7,028 nucleotides of DNA from Elusimicrobiota bacterium (GTDB lineage: Bacteria > Elusimicrobiota > Elusimicrobia > UBA1565 > JACRDR01). The stretch lies in contig JACQPI010000050.1 of NCBI GenBank assembly GCA_016207585.1, forward strand, positions 1 through 7,028, in the 5' to 3' direction. Below are positions 1 through 5,760 of this stretch, piece by piece. Both the position numbers and the translations under genes were made by a program. Within the stretch, counting starts at the first letter, position 1. The number at the start of each line of letters is the position of its first letter. Under the pieces are notes generated by a model. That model saw only the letters and a program-made list of their open reading frames with translations, did not search any database and was not told the origin of the DNA.

Positions 1-303
1 GACGAAAAGACGCCCGGGACGATCTTGGCCGGAGAAGTTTTGGACCTTTCGTGCTACCTGAGCCATGGAGGCCGGGGAAAGGAGCATAAGAAGTGCGCCA
101 AGATGTGCATTCTAGACGGCGGCCCGGCCGGCCTTCTGACCGACGAAGGCGCGGTCGTCCTATTCGTGGAAAATCACGACAAAAAGAAAGAGTATAAATC
201 GCTCGCCAACTACGCCGGAGACAAAGTCAAGGCGACCGGGACTCTGGTCAACAAGAACGGTATGCGGGCGCTTGTCCTGGACAAGCTGGAACCGGCCAAG
301 TAA
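1..303 (+). CDS. Small Cys/His-rich exported-type protein, 3' part
   Basis: The frame is open from the first base and ends at TAA 301-303, so the gene is cut by the window edge and its true start and any signal peptide are missing. About 100 residues are visible. The recognisable part is a conserved-looking pattern near the N-terminus: C-Y-L-x-H-G, then G-x-x-H-x-x-C-A-x-x-C, then P-A-G-L-L-T-D-E-G. It is followed by a beta-rich C-terminal half that reads like a small OB-like or beta-barrel domain (K-V-K-A-T-G-T-L-V, then A-L-V-L-D-K-L). From memory, similar short uncharacterised secreted proteins with this Cys/His pattern occur in several environmental Gram-negative phyla. The three Cys and two His could bind a metal or form a disulfide, but that is inference. 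A membrane protein gene follows 27 bp downstream on the same strand, probably in the same transcript. The frame is secure; the function is unknown. Confidence 0.75.
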   Translation, partial: DEKTPGTILAGEVLDLSCYLSHGGRGKEHKKCAKMCILDGGPAGLLTDEGAVVLFVENHDKKKEYKSLANYAGDKVKATGTLVNKNGMRALVLDKLEPAK

Positions 304-330
304 CACTTCTTATTAAGAAGCTCCCTCGCG
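304..330 (+). promoter_or_regulatory. Short gap with inverted repeat over the weak RBS of the DUF2231 gene
   Basis: The gap between the two genes contains CTTCTTA-T-TAAGAAG at 306-320, a 7-bp inverted repeat. Its right arm includes AAGAAG (315-320), the only Shine-Dalgarno-like sequence upstream of the GTG start at 331 (spacing about 10). If it folds, it could hide that site. This is an observation from sequence only; the stem is short and AT-rich. Confidence 0.35.
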
Positions 331-918
331 GTGGCGATCCCTTGGTGGCTGTTTCATCCCGTTGCGGTGCACTTTCCGATCGCCCTACTGAGCATCGGCC
401 TTCTGACCGGTGTTTGGGCGCGCGCGAGACGGTTGAACTGGTTTTTTGACGCCGCCACCGGACTGCTTTGGCTCGGAACCTTGTTAGCGCTCGCCGCCAT
501 GGGCTCCGGGCTCCTGGCTGAAGAGACAGCTCCGCATATACCATCGGCCTGGAGAACGATCGAGACCCACGAGGAACTCGCCTTCTGGACCGTTGGGATT
601 TTTGTTTGCCTGTCGATTTGGCGTTACGCGGCATTCTATCAGAGTGACTCCCTGTCGTGCATACCAACTATGGCCGGCCATAGTTCCGGTCACGACGTCT
701 CTGCCGAGTATCGGGGCGAGCGGTATCCGACGGGGAAACTGAGCAGTGAATCGCGATCCGGGGAAGGTATTCGTGCCGCGCGAGGTCGGTTGCGCGCGCT
801 TGCCGCGGACGAACGGATTTTTCTGGCCGGCTGGCTTATCGCCTGCGCGCTTTTGTCGAGCACCGCCTATTTCGGCGGAGAGCTCGTTTACCGCCACGGC
901 ATGGGGGTTGCCCGCTAG
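331..918 (+). CDS. DUF2231-type membrane protein carrying an inserted palindromic element
   Basis: This is a 195-residue integral membrane protein that starts at GTG 331, the only usable start between the upstream stop and the conserved N-terminus. It shows the DUF2231 signature H-P-x-x-V-H-F-P-I-A-L at residues 9-19 and a C-terminal G-G-E-L-V-Y-R-H-G-x-G-V at 182-193. Four hydrophobic helices are visible at about 11-29, 42-63, 85-103 and 163-180. The family has no settled function; it is often found beside small redox or exported proteins, and the upstream gene here is small, Cys-rich and probably co-transcribed. The loop between helices 3 and 4 (about 105-147) is unusually long and hydrophilic. 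Much of it (residues 110-138) is encoded by the repeat element at 658-744. The last 83 bp are antisense to the 3' end of the HAD gene. The family call is fairly sure. Confidence 0.8.
   Translation: MAIPWWLFHPVAVHFPIALLSIGLLTGVWARARRLNWFFDAATGLLWLGTLLALAAMGSGLLAEETAPHIPSAWRTIETHEELAFWTVGIFVCLSIWRYAAFYQSDSLSCIPTMAGHSSGHDVSAEYRGERYPTGKLSSESRSGEGIRAARGRLRALAADERIFLAGWLIACALLSSTAYFGGELVYRHGMGVAR
658..744 (+). repeat. Palindromic dispersed element, copy 1, in frame inside the DUF2231 gene
   Basis: Positions 658-689 (32 bp) match the reverse complement of 6082-6113 exactly. The core at 666-685, AACTATGGCCGGCCATAGTT, is a perfect 20-bp palindrome. Beyond the head, 690-702 aligns with only a few differences, mostly transitions. 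After a poorly conserved stretch, 719-744 aligns with the reverse complement of 6026-6051 at 19 of 26 positions with no gap. The whole unit is therefore about 87 bp, with one indel between copies. It is translated as part of the membrane protein, the palindrome being read T-M-A-G-H-S. The exact 5' boundary (658) is sharp; the 3' boundary (about 744) is approximate. No transposase or clear target duplication was found. Confidence 0.85.
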
Positions 919-1663
919 CCGCAATTCCCAAGGATGAAATCCAGTCCAACCAAAGGCGCCGGTCGCGGAAATCGGGCGCCAATAACTCCGGCCGGGCGCG
1001 GCGCAGAGCTTCCGGCTCGCCGAACCCGCGGGTGACGGCCCCCGTGCGGTAGCCGGCTTTCTTGCCGGCCCGGACATCCCGCGGGGTGTCTCCGATGACG
1101 AAGATGCTCCCGGGGGCGATGGGGCCGCCCGCCGGCATGCGCGCCCGGAGAATGGCTTTCGCCCGGCGCACCGCGACGCGGAGCATGTGGACCCGGGAGC
1201 GCCCGTCCGACCCGTAGCCGCCGAAGGCGAAATACCTCAGCAGTCCGGAGGGTCGCAGCTTGATCCTGGCCCCGCGCTCCATGTTTCCCGTCCCCAAACC
1301 GACGAGGACTTCCGGCCGCCGCGAGAGCTTCTCGATGAGCTTGGAGATGCCGGGGATCTTGGCGTAGCGCTTTTCCCGGACCGCGCGCCGGACCTCTAGA
1401 GGCAGCCGCCGCAGGTAGGCCGCCTCCAGGCCCCGGCGTTCACGGGCGGTCGGCCGCCGCCCGCGAGCCGCCTTGAAGGCGAGTTCGAAGTTGTCGCGGT
1501 CCATCCGGCCGGCCAGGGAAAACTTGAAGCAGACGTCCTTCAATCCGTAGAGCCTCTCGACGGCGCGGTTGAGCGCCAGCCGCCCTGCTCCGCCCGCCTT
1601 GACGAGGGTGCCGTCGAGGTCGAACAGGACCACCTTGGCGCGATTTCCGGATGTGCCGCGCAT
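836..1663 (-). CDS. HAD-superfamily hydrolase, phosphoglycolate-phosphatase-like
   Basis: This is a predicted cytoplasmic phosphatase of 275 residues. Motif I is D-L-D-G-T-L at 15-20 (nucleophile D15, acid/base D17), motif II is the Thr of G-T-G-N at 124-127, a candidate motif III Lys is K135, and motif IV is G-D-T-P-R-D at 191-196. The helical cap between motifs I and II (about 25-100) fits subfamily I HADs such as phosphoglycolate phosphatases, but the substrate cannot be read from sequence. The ATG at 1663 lies 9 bp after the stop of the HEAT-repeat gene, so the two probably share a transcript; no strong RBS is visible, which suggests translational coupling. Residues 249-275 are antisense to the DUF2231 gene and extremely Arg/Lys-rich. 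The HAD fold should end near 245, so this tail looks like run-on past a lost stop. Confidence 0.85.
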   Translation of the reverse strand: MRGTSGNRAKVVLFDLDGTLVKAGGAGRLALNRAVERLYGLKDVCFKFSLAGRMDRDNFELAFKAARGRRPTARERRGLEAAYLRRLPLEVRRAVREKRYAKIPGISKLIEKLSRRPEVLVGLGTGNMERGARIKLRPSGLLRYFAFGGYGSDGRSRVHMLRVAVRRAKAILRARMPAGGPIAPGSIFVIGDTPRDVRAGKKAGYRTGAVTRGFGEPEALRRARPELLAPDFRDRRLWLDWISSLGIAASGQPPCRGGKRALRRNRRCSTKARRR

Positions 1664-1672
1664 GGGCGGGAG

Positions 1673-2596
1673 CTACTGGTCTTCCAGCGGATCTAGGAAC
1701 TTATCGCCGTAATATGCGAAGTGGAAATAGCGGGCCAACTCCACGGTGAGGCCCCCCAGACTTTTTATGGCCGCCTGCCGCAGGGCCGAGTCGGACTCGT
1801 TCCGGGCCAACTCCCGGAGAAACCTCAACTGTTCCGGCGTGAGTCCTATCATCGCAAAACACAGGATGGCGGGCTCGCGCACGGAGGCCGGCTCTCCGGA
1901 GTCCCGGGCGATCGCGAAAATCGGGTCTTGGACGGCCCAATAGGGCATCCCCAGGGCGAGGCTCTTGATCGCCTCGACGCGAAACGCATCGGGCTCCCGG
2001 GCATTTCGCGCGACGCGAAGCAGCGCCTGTTGCGTGGCGATATCCGCCGCGTTCGCGAACAACGCCCAGGCCGCGGCGCGCCGCTCGATCAAGGGGCGGC
2101 CTCCGTCTTCCAAGGCCGGGATGAGAACGCGCTCCCGGATGTCGTAGCGGACGGCGACCGGGAACAGCGACTTCAGGGCCACGGAGCGGATATCCGATGA
2201 TTCCGAAGGGCTGTTCGCGGCGGCCACCAGCCGGTCCTGAACTGAATAATATGGAGAAGCCGCGGACAGGCTTTTGATGATTTCCCGCCGGACGCGATCC
2301 AGCTCGCCGTAGCGATCCAGTACTTCCAGGAGCCTCTTCTGAACTTGAGGGTCGCCTAGATGGTTTTTGAGCGCCTTGGCCGCCTCCGCCCTGACGCTGG
2401 GATCTCCGTCATCGAGAAGGCGGAGGAGCTCCTCCTGGCGGGAGTCGGTCTTCGCTTGGGCGCGTCGCCGCTCCTGCTTCACTTCCCATACCGCCTTATG
2501 GATGCTTTGAAGCGCCCTTTGAAAATCGAGGAGAGACTGGGCGGCGGCCGGGCCCGTCAGGAGAACGGCGATCGCGAGGGGTAGTACCAAACGCAT
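1673..2596 (-). CDS. Exported HEAT-repeat protein
   Basis: This is a 307-residue protein with a clear Sec signal peptide (residues 1-19, hydrophobic core L-V-L-P-L-A-I-A-V-L-L, predicted cleavage after A-A-A at 17-19). The mature part is almost wholly alpha-helical solenoid. Helix ends of the form (A/I)-x-K-(S/A)-L recur near residues 72-76, 106-110, 140-144, 174-179, 209-213, 243-247 and 276-280, a spacing of 33-35 residues, giving about seven HEAT-like repeats. P-Y-Y-S-V-Q-D at 116 and P-Y-W-A-V-Q-D at 218 lie three repeats apart, hinting at duplication of a three-repeat block. Such solenoids usually act as periplasmic scaffolds for protein binding; the partner is unknown. The start has GGGAG about 9 nt upstream and a good promoter, and the HAD gene follows after 9 bp. 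Confidence 0.85.
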   Translation of the reverse strand: MRLVLPLAIAVLLTGPAAAQSLLDFQRALQSIHKAVWEVKQERRRAQAKTDSRQEELLRLLDDGDPSVRAEAAKALKNHLGDPQVQKRLLEVLDRYGELDRVRREIIKSLSAASPYYSVQDRLVAAANSPSESSDIRSVALKSLFPVAVRYDIRERVLIPALEDGGRPLIERRAAAWALFANAADIATQQALLRVARNAREPDAFRVEAIKSLALGMPYWAVQDPIFAIARDSGEPASVREPAILCFAMIGLTPEQLRFLRELARNESDSALRQAAIKSLGGLTVELARYFHFAYYGDKFLDPLEDQ

Positions 2597-2627
2597 GGGC
2601 TCGACTCCCGGCTTTTAGACCTATTGG

Positions 2628-2656
2628 ATTCTAAGACTTTAGTCCCGGCTTGTCAA
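2628..2656 (-). promoter_or_regulatory. Sigma70-like promoter for the HEAT-HAD unit
   Basis: On the minus strand a perfect -35 hexamer TTGACA (2651-2656) is followed by a 17-nt spacer and a -10 hexamer TAGAAT (2628-2633, 5 of 6 to consensus). The predicted transcript would start near 2621 and reach the ATG at 2596 with a leader of about 25 nt that contains GGGAG as Shine-Dalgarno. This is the best promoter match in the window. Confidence 0.75.
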
Positions 2657-2776
2657 ATCAAGGGGCGAGCGCCGAAAATTTCCGGGCACTTAGGCGTATC
2701 TTCGAGAGGAGGCGACGAATTGCCGATGGCGACCTTTGCCGTGAATTATGATTAAAATTGCTTCTCATTTTTAATT

Positions 2777-2798
2777 TCACTTGCAGCGCTGCAAGTGA
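2777..2798. repeat. 22-bp perfect palindrome in an AT-rich island
   Basis: The central 20 bases (2778-2797) read CACTTGCAGCGCTGCAAGTG and are identical to their own reverse complement; one further flanking T/A pair extends this to 22 bp. It lies about 120 bp upstream of the HEAT-gene -35 box, in AT-rich DNA, with an imperfect inverted repeat (ATTAAAAT and ATTTTTAAT, about 2751-2775) beside it. It could be an operator for a dimeric regulator, a cruciform/hairpin, or the relic of an insertion. No T-run follows on either strand in the position expected for a terminator. Confidence 0.6.
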
Positions 2799-3034
2799 GC
2801 GAGCAATAAGTACTGAAAAAATAAGTAAAAAAGTTGACGTAAATCGCCGTTGATCGATGGAAATGCGCGGCGATGAAGCGTCCAGTGCCGGAAGATATGC
2901 AGTGGGCATAAACCCGGGAGTTCCAGAGATGGCATGCCCGGAATTTTTTGCCCCACCCGCGCTCCATCAAGGCCCTCCGGGCTCGGGTGCATGACCCCGG
3001 TCTCTCCTCTCTTGGAGTGCCGGACTTTTTGATC

Positions 3035-5113
3035 CTACTTGAGGTTTTGAAGGACGGCGAGCCCGATCAGCACGAAGAGAAGCCATTTCTTGTCGCGGTC
3101 CCATCTCTGCCGCGCCCGCGGGGCTTGCGCGAACCGGCGTTTTTCAACCCATCGGACGACTCCCCACCGCGACAGCACGACGGATAGAATCAACGCGATC
3201 TTGCTGGGCCATATCCCGAACGAAGCGACGAGGTCCATGTATCGGAAACTCCAGGAGACCGTGTAGAGCGTTTGGAAATAGAGGGTCGCCCTGTCCAGCG
3301 CGACGGTTTTCTCACCCAAGCGCAGCCGGATGGGGTCCTTGAATATTCTTTGGTCTCGTCCGATCGCTATGTATTCCTGCCAGGCGATCTTTCCCAGCGT
3401 GTTCAAGGCGATGTTGGCCGCGACATAGCCCAGGTGCACTATCCCGAACGGATTAAACGGGTTGGCCGCATCGGCGCCGAAGACGGCGATGGTCACCGGG
3501 ATCGCGAAGACCAGGCTGATCGCGGCGTTTTTCAGGAAGCGTGCGGTCGGCGAGCCGGTCATCACGAAGTTCTGGTACGTTTTATGGTAATTGCCCAGCA
3601 AAAGTCCCATGAATGTCGTCCATAGGGTCGGGAAAACGTTGAAATGGCTGCCGGGATCATGGTGCATTCGGGCGAGTTCCAACGGGATGGACAGCAAGGT
3701 CTGGGCGAGCGCGGTCGTAATCCCGGCGATCTTTTCGGCGCGGGTCGGCTTTTGATATTTGGCCCGCCAGTACGCCGACAGCCAGGCCCGAGGCTGTCTT
3801 CCGAAGCGGGGTTTCGGCCGGAATTCCCCGGCGCCGGCGATCCGTTCTCCGCGGCTATTTTCCCAGAGGAGGGCCGCGTCTCGGCCCTTTTGGTTCGGCC
3901 CCGCCTCCATGTGCTGGCGGGCGACGATCTGCCTCAAGTGCCTGGAATCCTTCGATACGGCCTCCCGGTTGACGAATAAAAGCGCGATTCCGGTCGGCTC
4001 ATGGACGATTCGGATAAACGAGGTCTGGTCGATGCCTTTCAGTTCGGCGCGGCCCAGGCCCTTGATTTCCACCTTGATCTTGTCGAGTTCCACTTCATCG
4101 GCGAACGCGGCGGCGCGCGCGATCTTCAAACGTTCCTCGGCGAAGGCCTCCAGTTTCTGCCGGAGCGGCCCGATTTGCTCCAGGATTTCCTCTTGATAGG
4201 CCGCCCAGTATGCTTGGGCATCCTTGCCATTGAGCGCGCCGGACGCGGCGGAAGGGCGGGGGGCGGGAACTCGGAGCGCCCCCGCATTCGTCCGGTCGGA
4301 TGAAGCCGAGCCTGGAGGCAGAAGCTCCGTTCCCGGAACCGCCGCTTCGATCGGGCGGGAGGCATCGAGGTCCGGAGCGTGCCCGCTCCAGGAGCGCACG
4401 TGCTCCCAAACCCGTCCCAGCGCGGCATGGAGGATTTCCTCGTTTCGAAGATCCTCCAAGGTTACGCCGTCGAGCACCGCGTTGAGCGACTGAAGGACGC
4501 TCAGGGCCTCTTGGCCGCGTTGGAGGTCCGAAGCGCTCGCTGTCTCATGAACGAGGCCGCCGGCCGAGGAGCCCGGTCGCCATAGTTCGCCCGGGTTTCC
4601 ATCGCCCGGCCGCGGGTGCGACGCGGTGTAATGCAGGAACTGCACAAGCTTCGCCTGGTTGTCGGGCGAGATCACCCGCAAGGATTGATCGATGGATTGC
4701 GGGAGGGAAGTAGGCCTTGCCCGCAGGTATCGCTCGGTCGGCCACCCGGCGTCCGGTGGCGCCGCCGCCTCGTCGGCTAGAATCACGTGGGGCCCGGAGC
4801 CGGCGTAGGTTACCGCGGTTTCCAGGACGTTGAGGATAGCCCGGCCCACCTGGGCCAAGACGGGCTGCGGCGGGACGGGGGAAGCGGGTCGCGGCGCGTT
4901 TCCTTGGAACTGGGCCCAGGCGTGGTAAAAACCGGGTCCCGGGCTGAGCGCGACCAGGGTGGTCGCAATCGCCAACCCCAAGAGTTTCTTCGGAAACCCT
5001 GCGGTCCATCGTGCCATTTGGGCCGTCTTCATGATATCCGGAATTCGGGCCCTGGATGAAGGGCCCTTCGGGCAGAAAACTCGGGACTTTGGGCCTAAAT
5101 TTAATATGCCCAT
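3035..5113 (-). CDS. Large protein of unknown function: signal/anchor, Pro-rich region, multi-pass C-terminal domain
   Basis: The frame encodes 692 residues and matches no family I can name. From the N-terminus there is a basic stretch and hydrophobic core at about 41-57, ending near A-W-A-Q (65-68) as a possible cleavage site. A low-complexity Pro/Ala segment follows (72-86), then helical, partly Pro-rich sequence to about 290, then a charged, coiled-coil-prone and globular part (297-430). The hydrophobic C-terminal domain has likely membrane segments near 463-480, 495-507, 528-548, 556-573, 610-630, 634-650 and 676-690. Polar motifs lie among them, for example L-A-R-M-H-H-D-P at 480-487 and G-N-Y-H-K-T at 507-512. 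ATG 5113 has AGGA 3 nt upstream. ATGs at 5032 (residue 28) or 5017 (residue 33) would give a more normal signal peptide, so the first 27 residues are doubtful. The gene is transcribed away from the VOC gene. Confidence 0.75.
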   Translation of the reverse strand: MGILNLGPKSRVFCPKGPSSRARIPDIMKTAQMARWTAGFPKKLLGLAIATTLVALSPGPGFYHAWAQFQGNAPRPASPVPPQPVLAQVGRAILNVLETAVTYAGSGPHVILADEAAAPPDAGWPTERYLRARPTSLPQSIDQSLRVISPDNQAKLVQFLHYTASHPRPGDGNPGELWRPGSSAGGLVHETASASDLQRGQEALSVLQSLNAVLDGVTLEDLRNEEILHAALGRVWEHVRSWSGHAPDLDASRPIEAAVPGTELLPPGSASSDRTNAGALRVPAPRPSAASGALNGKDAQAYWAAYQEEILEQIGPLRQKLEAFAEERLKIARAAAFADEVELDKIKVEIKGLGRAELKGIDQTSFIRIVHEPTGIALLFVNREAVSKDSRHLRQIVARQHMEAGPNQKGRDAALLWENSRGERIAGAGEFRPKPRFGRQPRAWLSAYWRAKYQKPTRAEKIAGITTALAQTLLSIPLELARMHHDPGSHFNVFPTLWTTFMGLLLGNYHKTYQNFVMTGSPTARFLKNAAISLVFAIPVTIAVFGADAANPFNPFGIVHLGYVAANIALNTLGKIAWQEYIAIGRDQRIFKDPIRLRLGEKTVALDRATLYFQTLYTVSWSFRYMDLVASFGIWPSKIALILSVVLSRWGVVRWVEKRRFAQAPRARQRWDRDKKWLLFVLIGLAVLQNLK

Positions 5114-5196
5114 TAGTCCTATTTTTGTTGCATCCGCGGCGCATAACTATTATCATGTCTGCGCCGTACAATCCAAAATAAAAACAAGGAGAACAC
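5114..5196. promoter_or_regulatory. Divergent promoter region
   Basis: This short gap separates two diverging genes. On the + strand TTGCAT (5128-5133), a 17-nt spacer and TATCAT (5151-5156) form a fair sigma70-like promoter for the VOC operon; TACAAT (5167-5172) is an alternative -10. On the minus strand GATAAT (5149-5154) with TTGGAT 16 nt upstream could serve the large minus-strand gene. The two -10 candidates overlap, so firing in one direction may interfere with the other. The VOC gene has a strong RBS, AAGGAG at 5186-5191, 5 nt before its ATG. The promoter hexamers are only partial matches. Confidence 0.45.
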
Positions 5197-5676
5197 ATGC
5201 CAAAAAACGTGAAGTATATCCCCGAAGGCTCCCACACGCTCACGCCCTACCTGACGATCCAGGGCGCGGCGAAGGCGATCGAGTTCTACAAGAAGACGTT
5301 CGGTGCCAAGGAAGAGACGCGCATGGACGGACCCGACGGCAAGGTGATGCACGCCGAGCTGCGCATCGGTGATTCCAACATCATGATTTCGGATGAACTT
5401 CCGGGCGCGAACTGCAAATCGCCCAGCACCCTTCGGGGAACCACGGTCGGGCTCTACCTCTACGTCCAGGACGTGGACGAGGTCTTCGGCCGGGCGCTGA
5501 CCGCGGGCGCCAAGGTCCGGCAGCCCCTCGAGAACAAGTTCTGGGGAGACCGCCACGGAGAGCTCGAGGATCCCTTCGGGCACCGCTGGTCGCTGGCCAC
5601 GCATAAGGAAGACCTGACGCCGCAGCAAATCCAGCAGCGCGCGCGGGAGATGTTCGCCCAGCCGGCGAAGGCCTGA
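5197..5676 (+). CDS. VOC-superfamily (glyoxalase/bleomycin-resistance fold) protein, PhnB-like
   Basis: This 159-residue protein covers a complete paired beta-alpha-beta-beta-beta VOC fold. The first module runs from T-P-Y-L-T-I-x-G-A-A-K-A-I-E-F-Y (16-31) through M-H-A-E-L-R-I-G-D-S-N-I-M-I-S-D-E (51-67). The second runs from L-Y-L-Y-V-Q-D-V-D-E-V-F (86-97) through F-W-G-D-R-H-G-E-L-E-D-P-F-G-H-R-W (115-131). This pattern is typical of the PhnB-like subgroup, named from a gene in the E. coli phn cluster; its members are small cytoplasmic proteins of mostly unknown substrate, and no phosphonate genes are near here. H52 and E122 lie near positions that often hold metal ligands in the superfamily, but metal binding is not proven. 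It starts the + strand unit with the CDGSH and SIMPL genes. ATG 5197 is fixed by the strong AAGGAG. Confidence 0.9.
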   Translation: MPKNVKYIPEGSHTLTPYLTIQGAAKAIEFYKKTFGAKEETRMDGPDGKVMHAELRIGDSNIMISDELPGANCKSPSTLRGTTVGLYLYVQDVDEVFGRALTAGAKVRQPLENKFWGDRHGELEDPFGHRWSLATHKEDLTPQQIQQRAREMFAQPAKA

Positions 5677-5695
5677 GGCGGCCGTTGCCGCCGCT

Positions 5696-5727
5696 CGGCC
5701 CCTTCCGAATAAAATCGGAGGGGGCCG
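5696..5727 (+). terminator. Strong intergenic hairpin between the VOC and CDGSH genes
   Basis: The arms 5696-5708 and 5715-5727 pair over 13 consecutive positions with one G-U wobble and a 6-nt loop (ATAAAA). There is no T-run after it; the sequence stays G-rich. It may be a partial terminator or attenuator, a 3'-end stabiliser for the VOC message, or a processing site that sets different expression of the two halves of the unit. The hairpin is certain from sequence; its role is inference. Confidence 0.55.
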
Positions 5728-5760
5728 GGGGCGGACGGCGACTAATCGAGGAGGATTGCA

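Larger units (their letters stand above)
2597..3034. other. 438-bp intergenic region between two minus-strand genes
   Basis: Apart from the HEAT promoter at its left end, no convincing gene is present. Short open frames exist on both strands, including a 45-codon frame at 2857-2994 (+), but none has a good RBS or a recognisable product. Base composition is uneven: about 2740-2845 is very AT-rich inside a GC-rich window and holds a 22-bp perfect palindrome (separate entry). No rho-independent terminator with a T-run was found just after the stop of the large minus-strand gene at 3035. A T-run at 2944-2949 reads on the + strand after a weak stem (CCGGG about 2913, CCCGG about 2937), with no + gene to end. 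Confidence 0.6.

Noticed and set aside
658..689. Reading the 32-bp repeat as a CRISPR repeat or phage attachment site
   Set aside because: There are only two copies, 5.4 kb apart and inverted, with no spacers and no integrase or cas gene, and the similarity extends beyond the 32 bp into a diverged tail.
2752..2780. Fur-box-like sequence on the minus strand
   Set aside because: About 10 of 14 positions match a 7-1-7 type site, which is weak in AT-rich DNA, and no iron-related gene lies next to it.
2834..2862. TTGACG on the + strand as a promoter for a small RNA
   Set aside because: No acceptable -10 hexamer lies 15-19 nt downstream and no clear transcript end is visible.
2658..2970. Overlapping short minus-strand frames in the intergenic region
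   Set aside because: They have no RBS and no recognisable product, and the hydrophobic stretch comes from translating the AT-rich island. They also cover the HEAT promoter or its upstream DNA.
5058..5069. 12-bp palindrome GAAGGGCCCTTC in the leader or start of the large gene
   Set aside because: It is short and GC-rich and has no T-run, so it is not a supported terminator. It is noted only as possible leader structure if translation starts at 5032 or 5017.
4545..5243. 232-codon minus-strand frame overlapping the 5' part of the large gene
   Set aside because: It is out of frame with the large gene, Arg-rich and without motifs, and it also runs across the divergent promoter region into the VOC gene.
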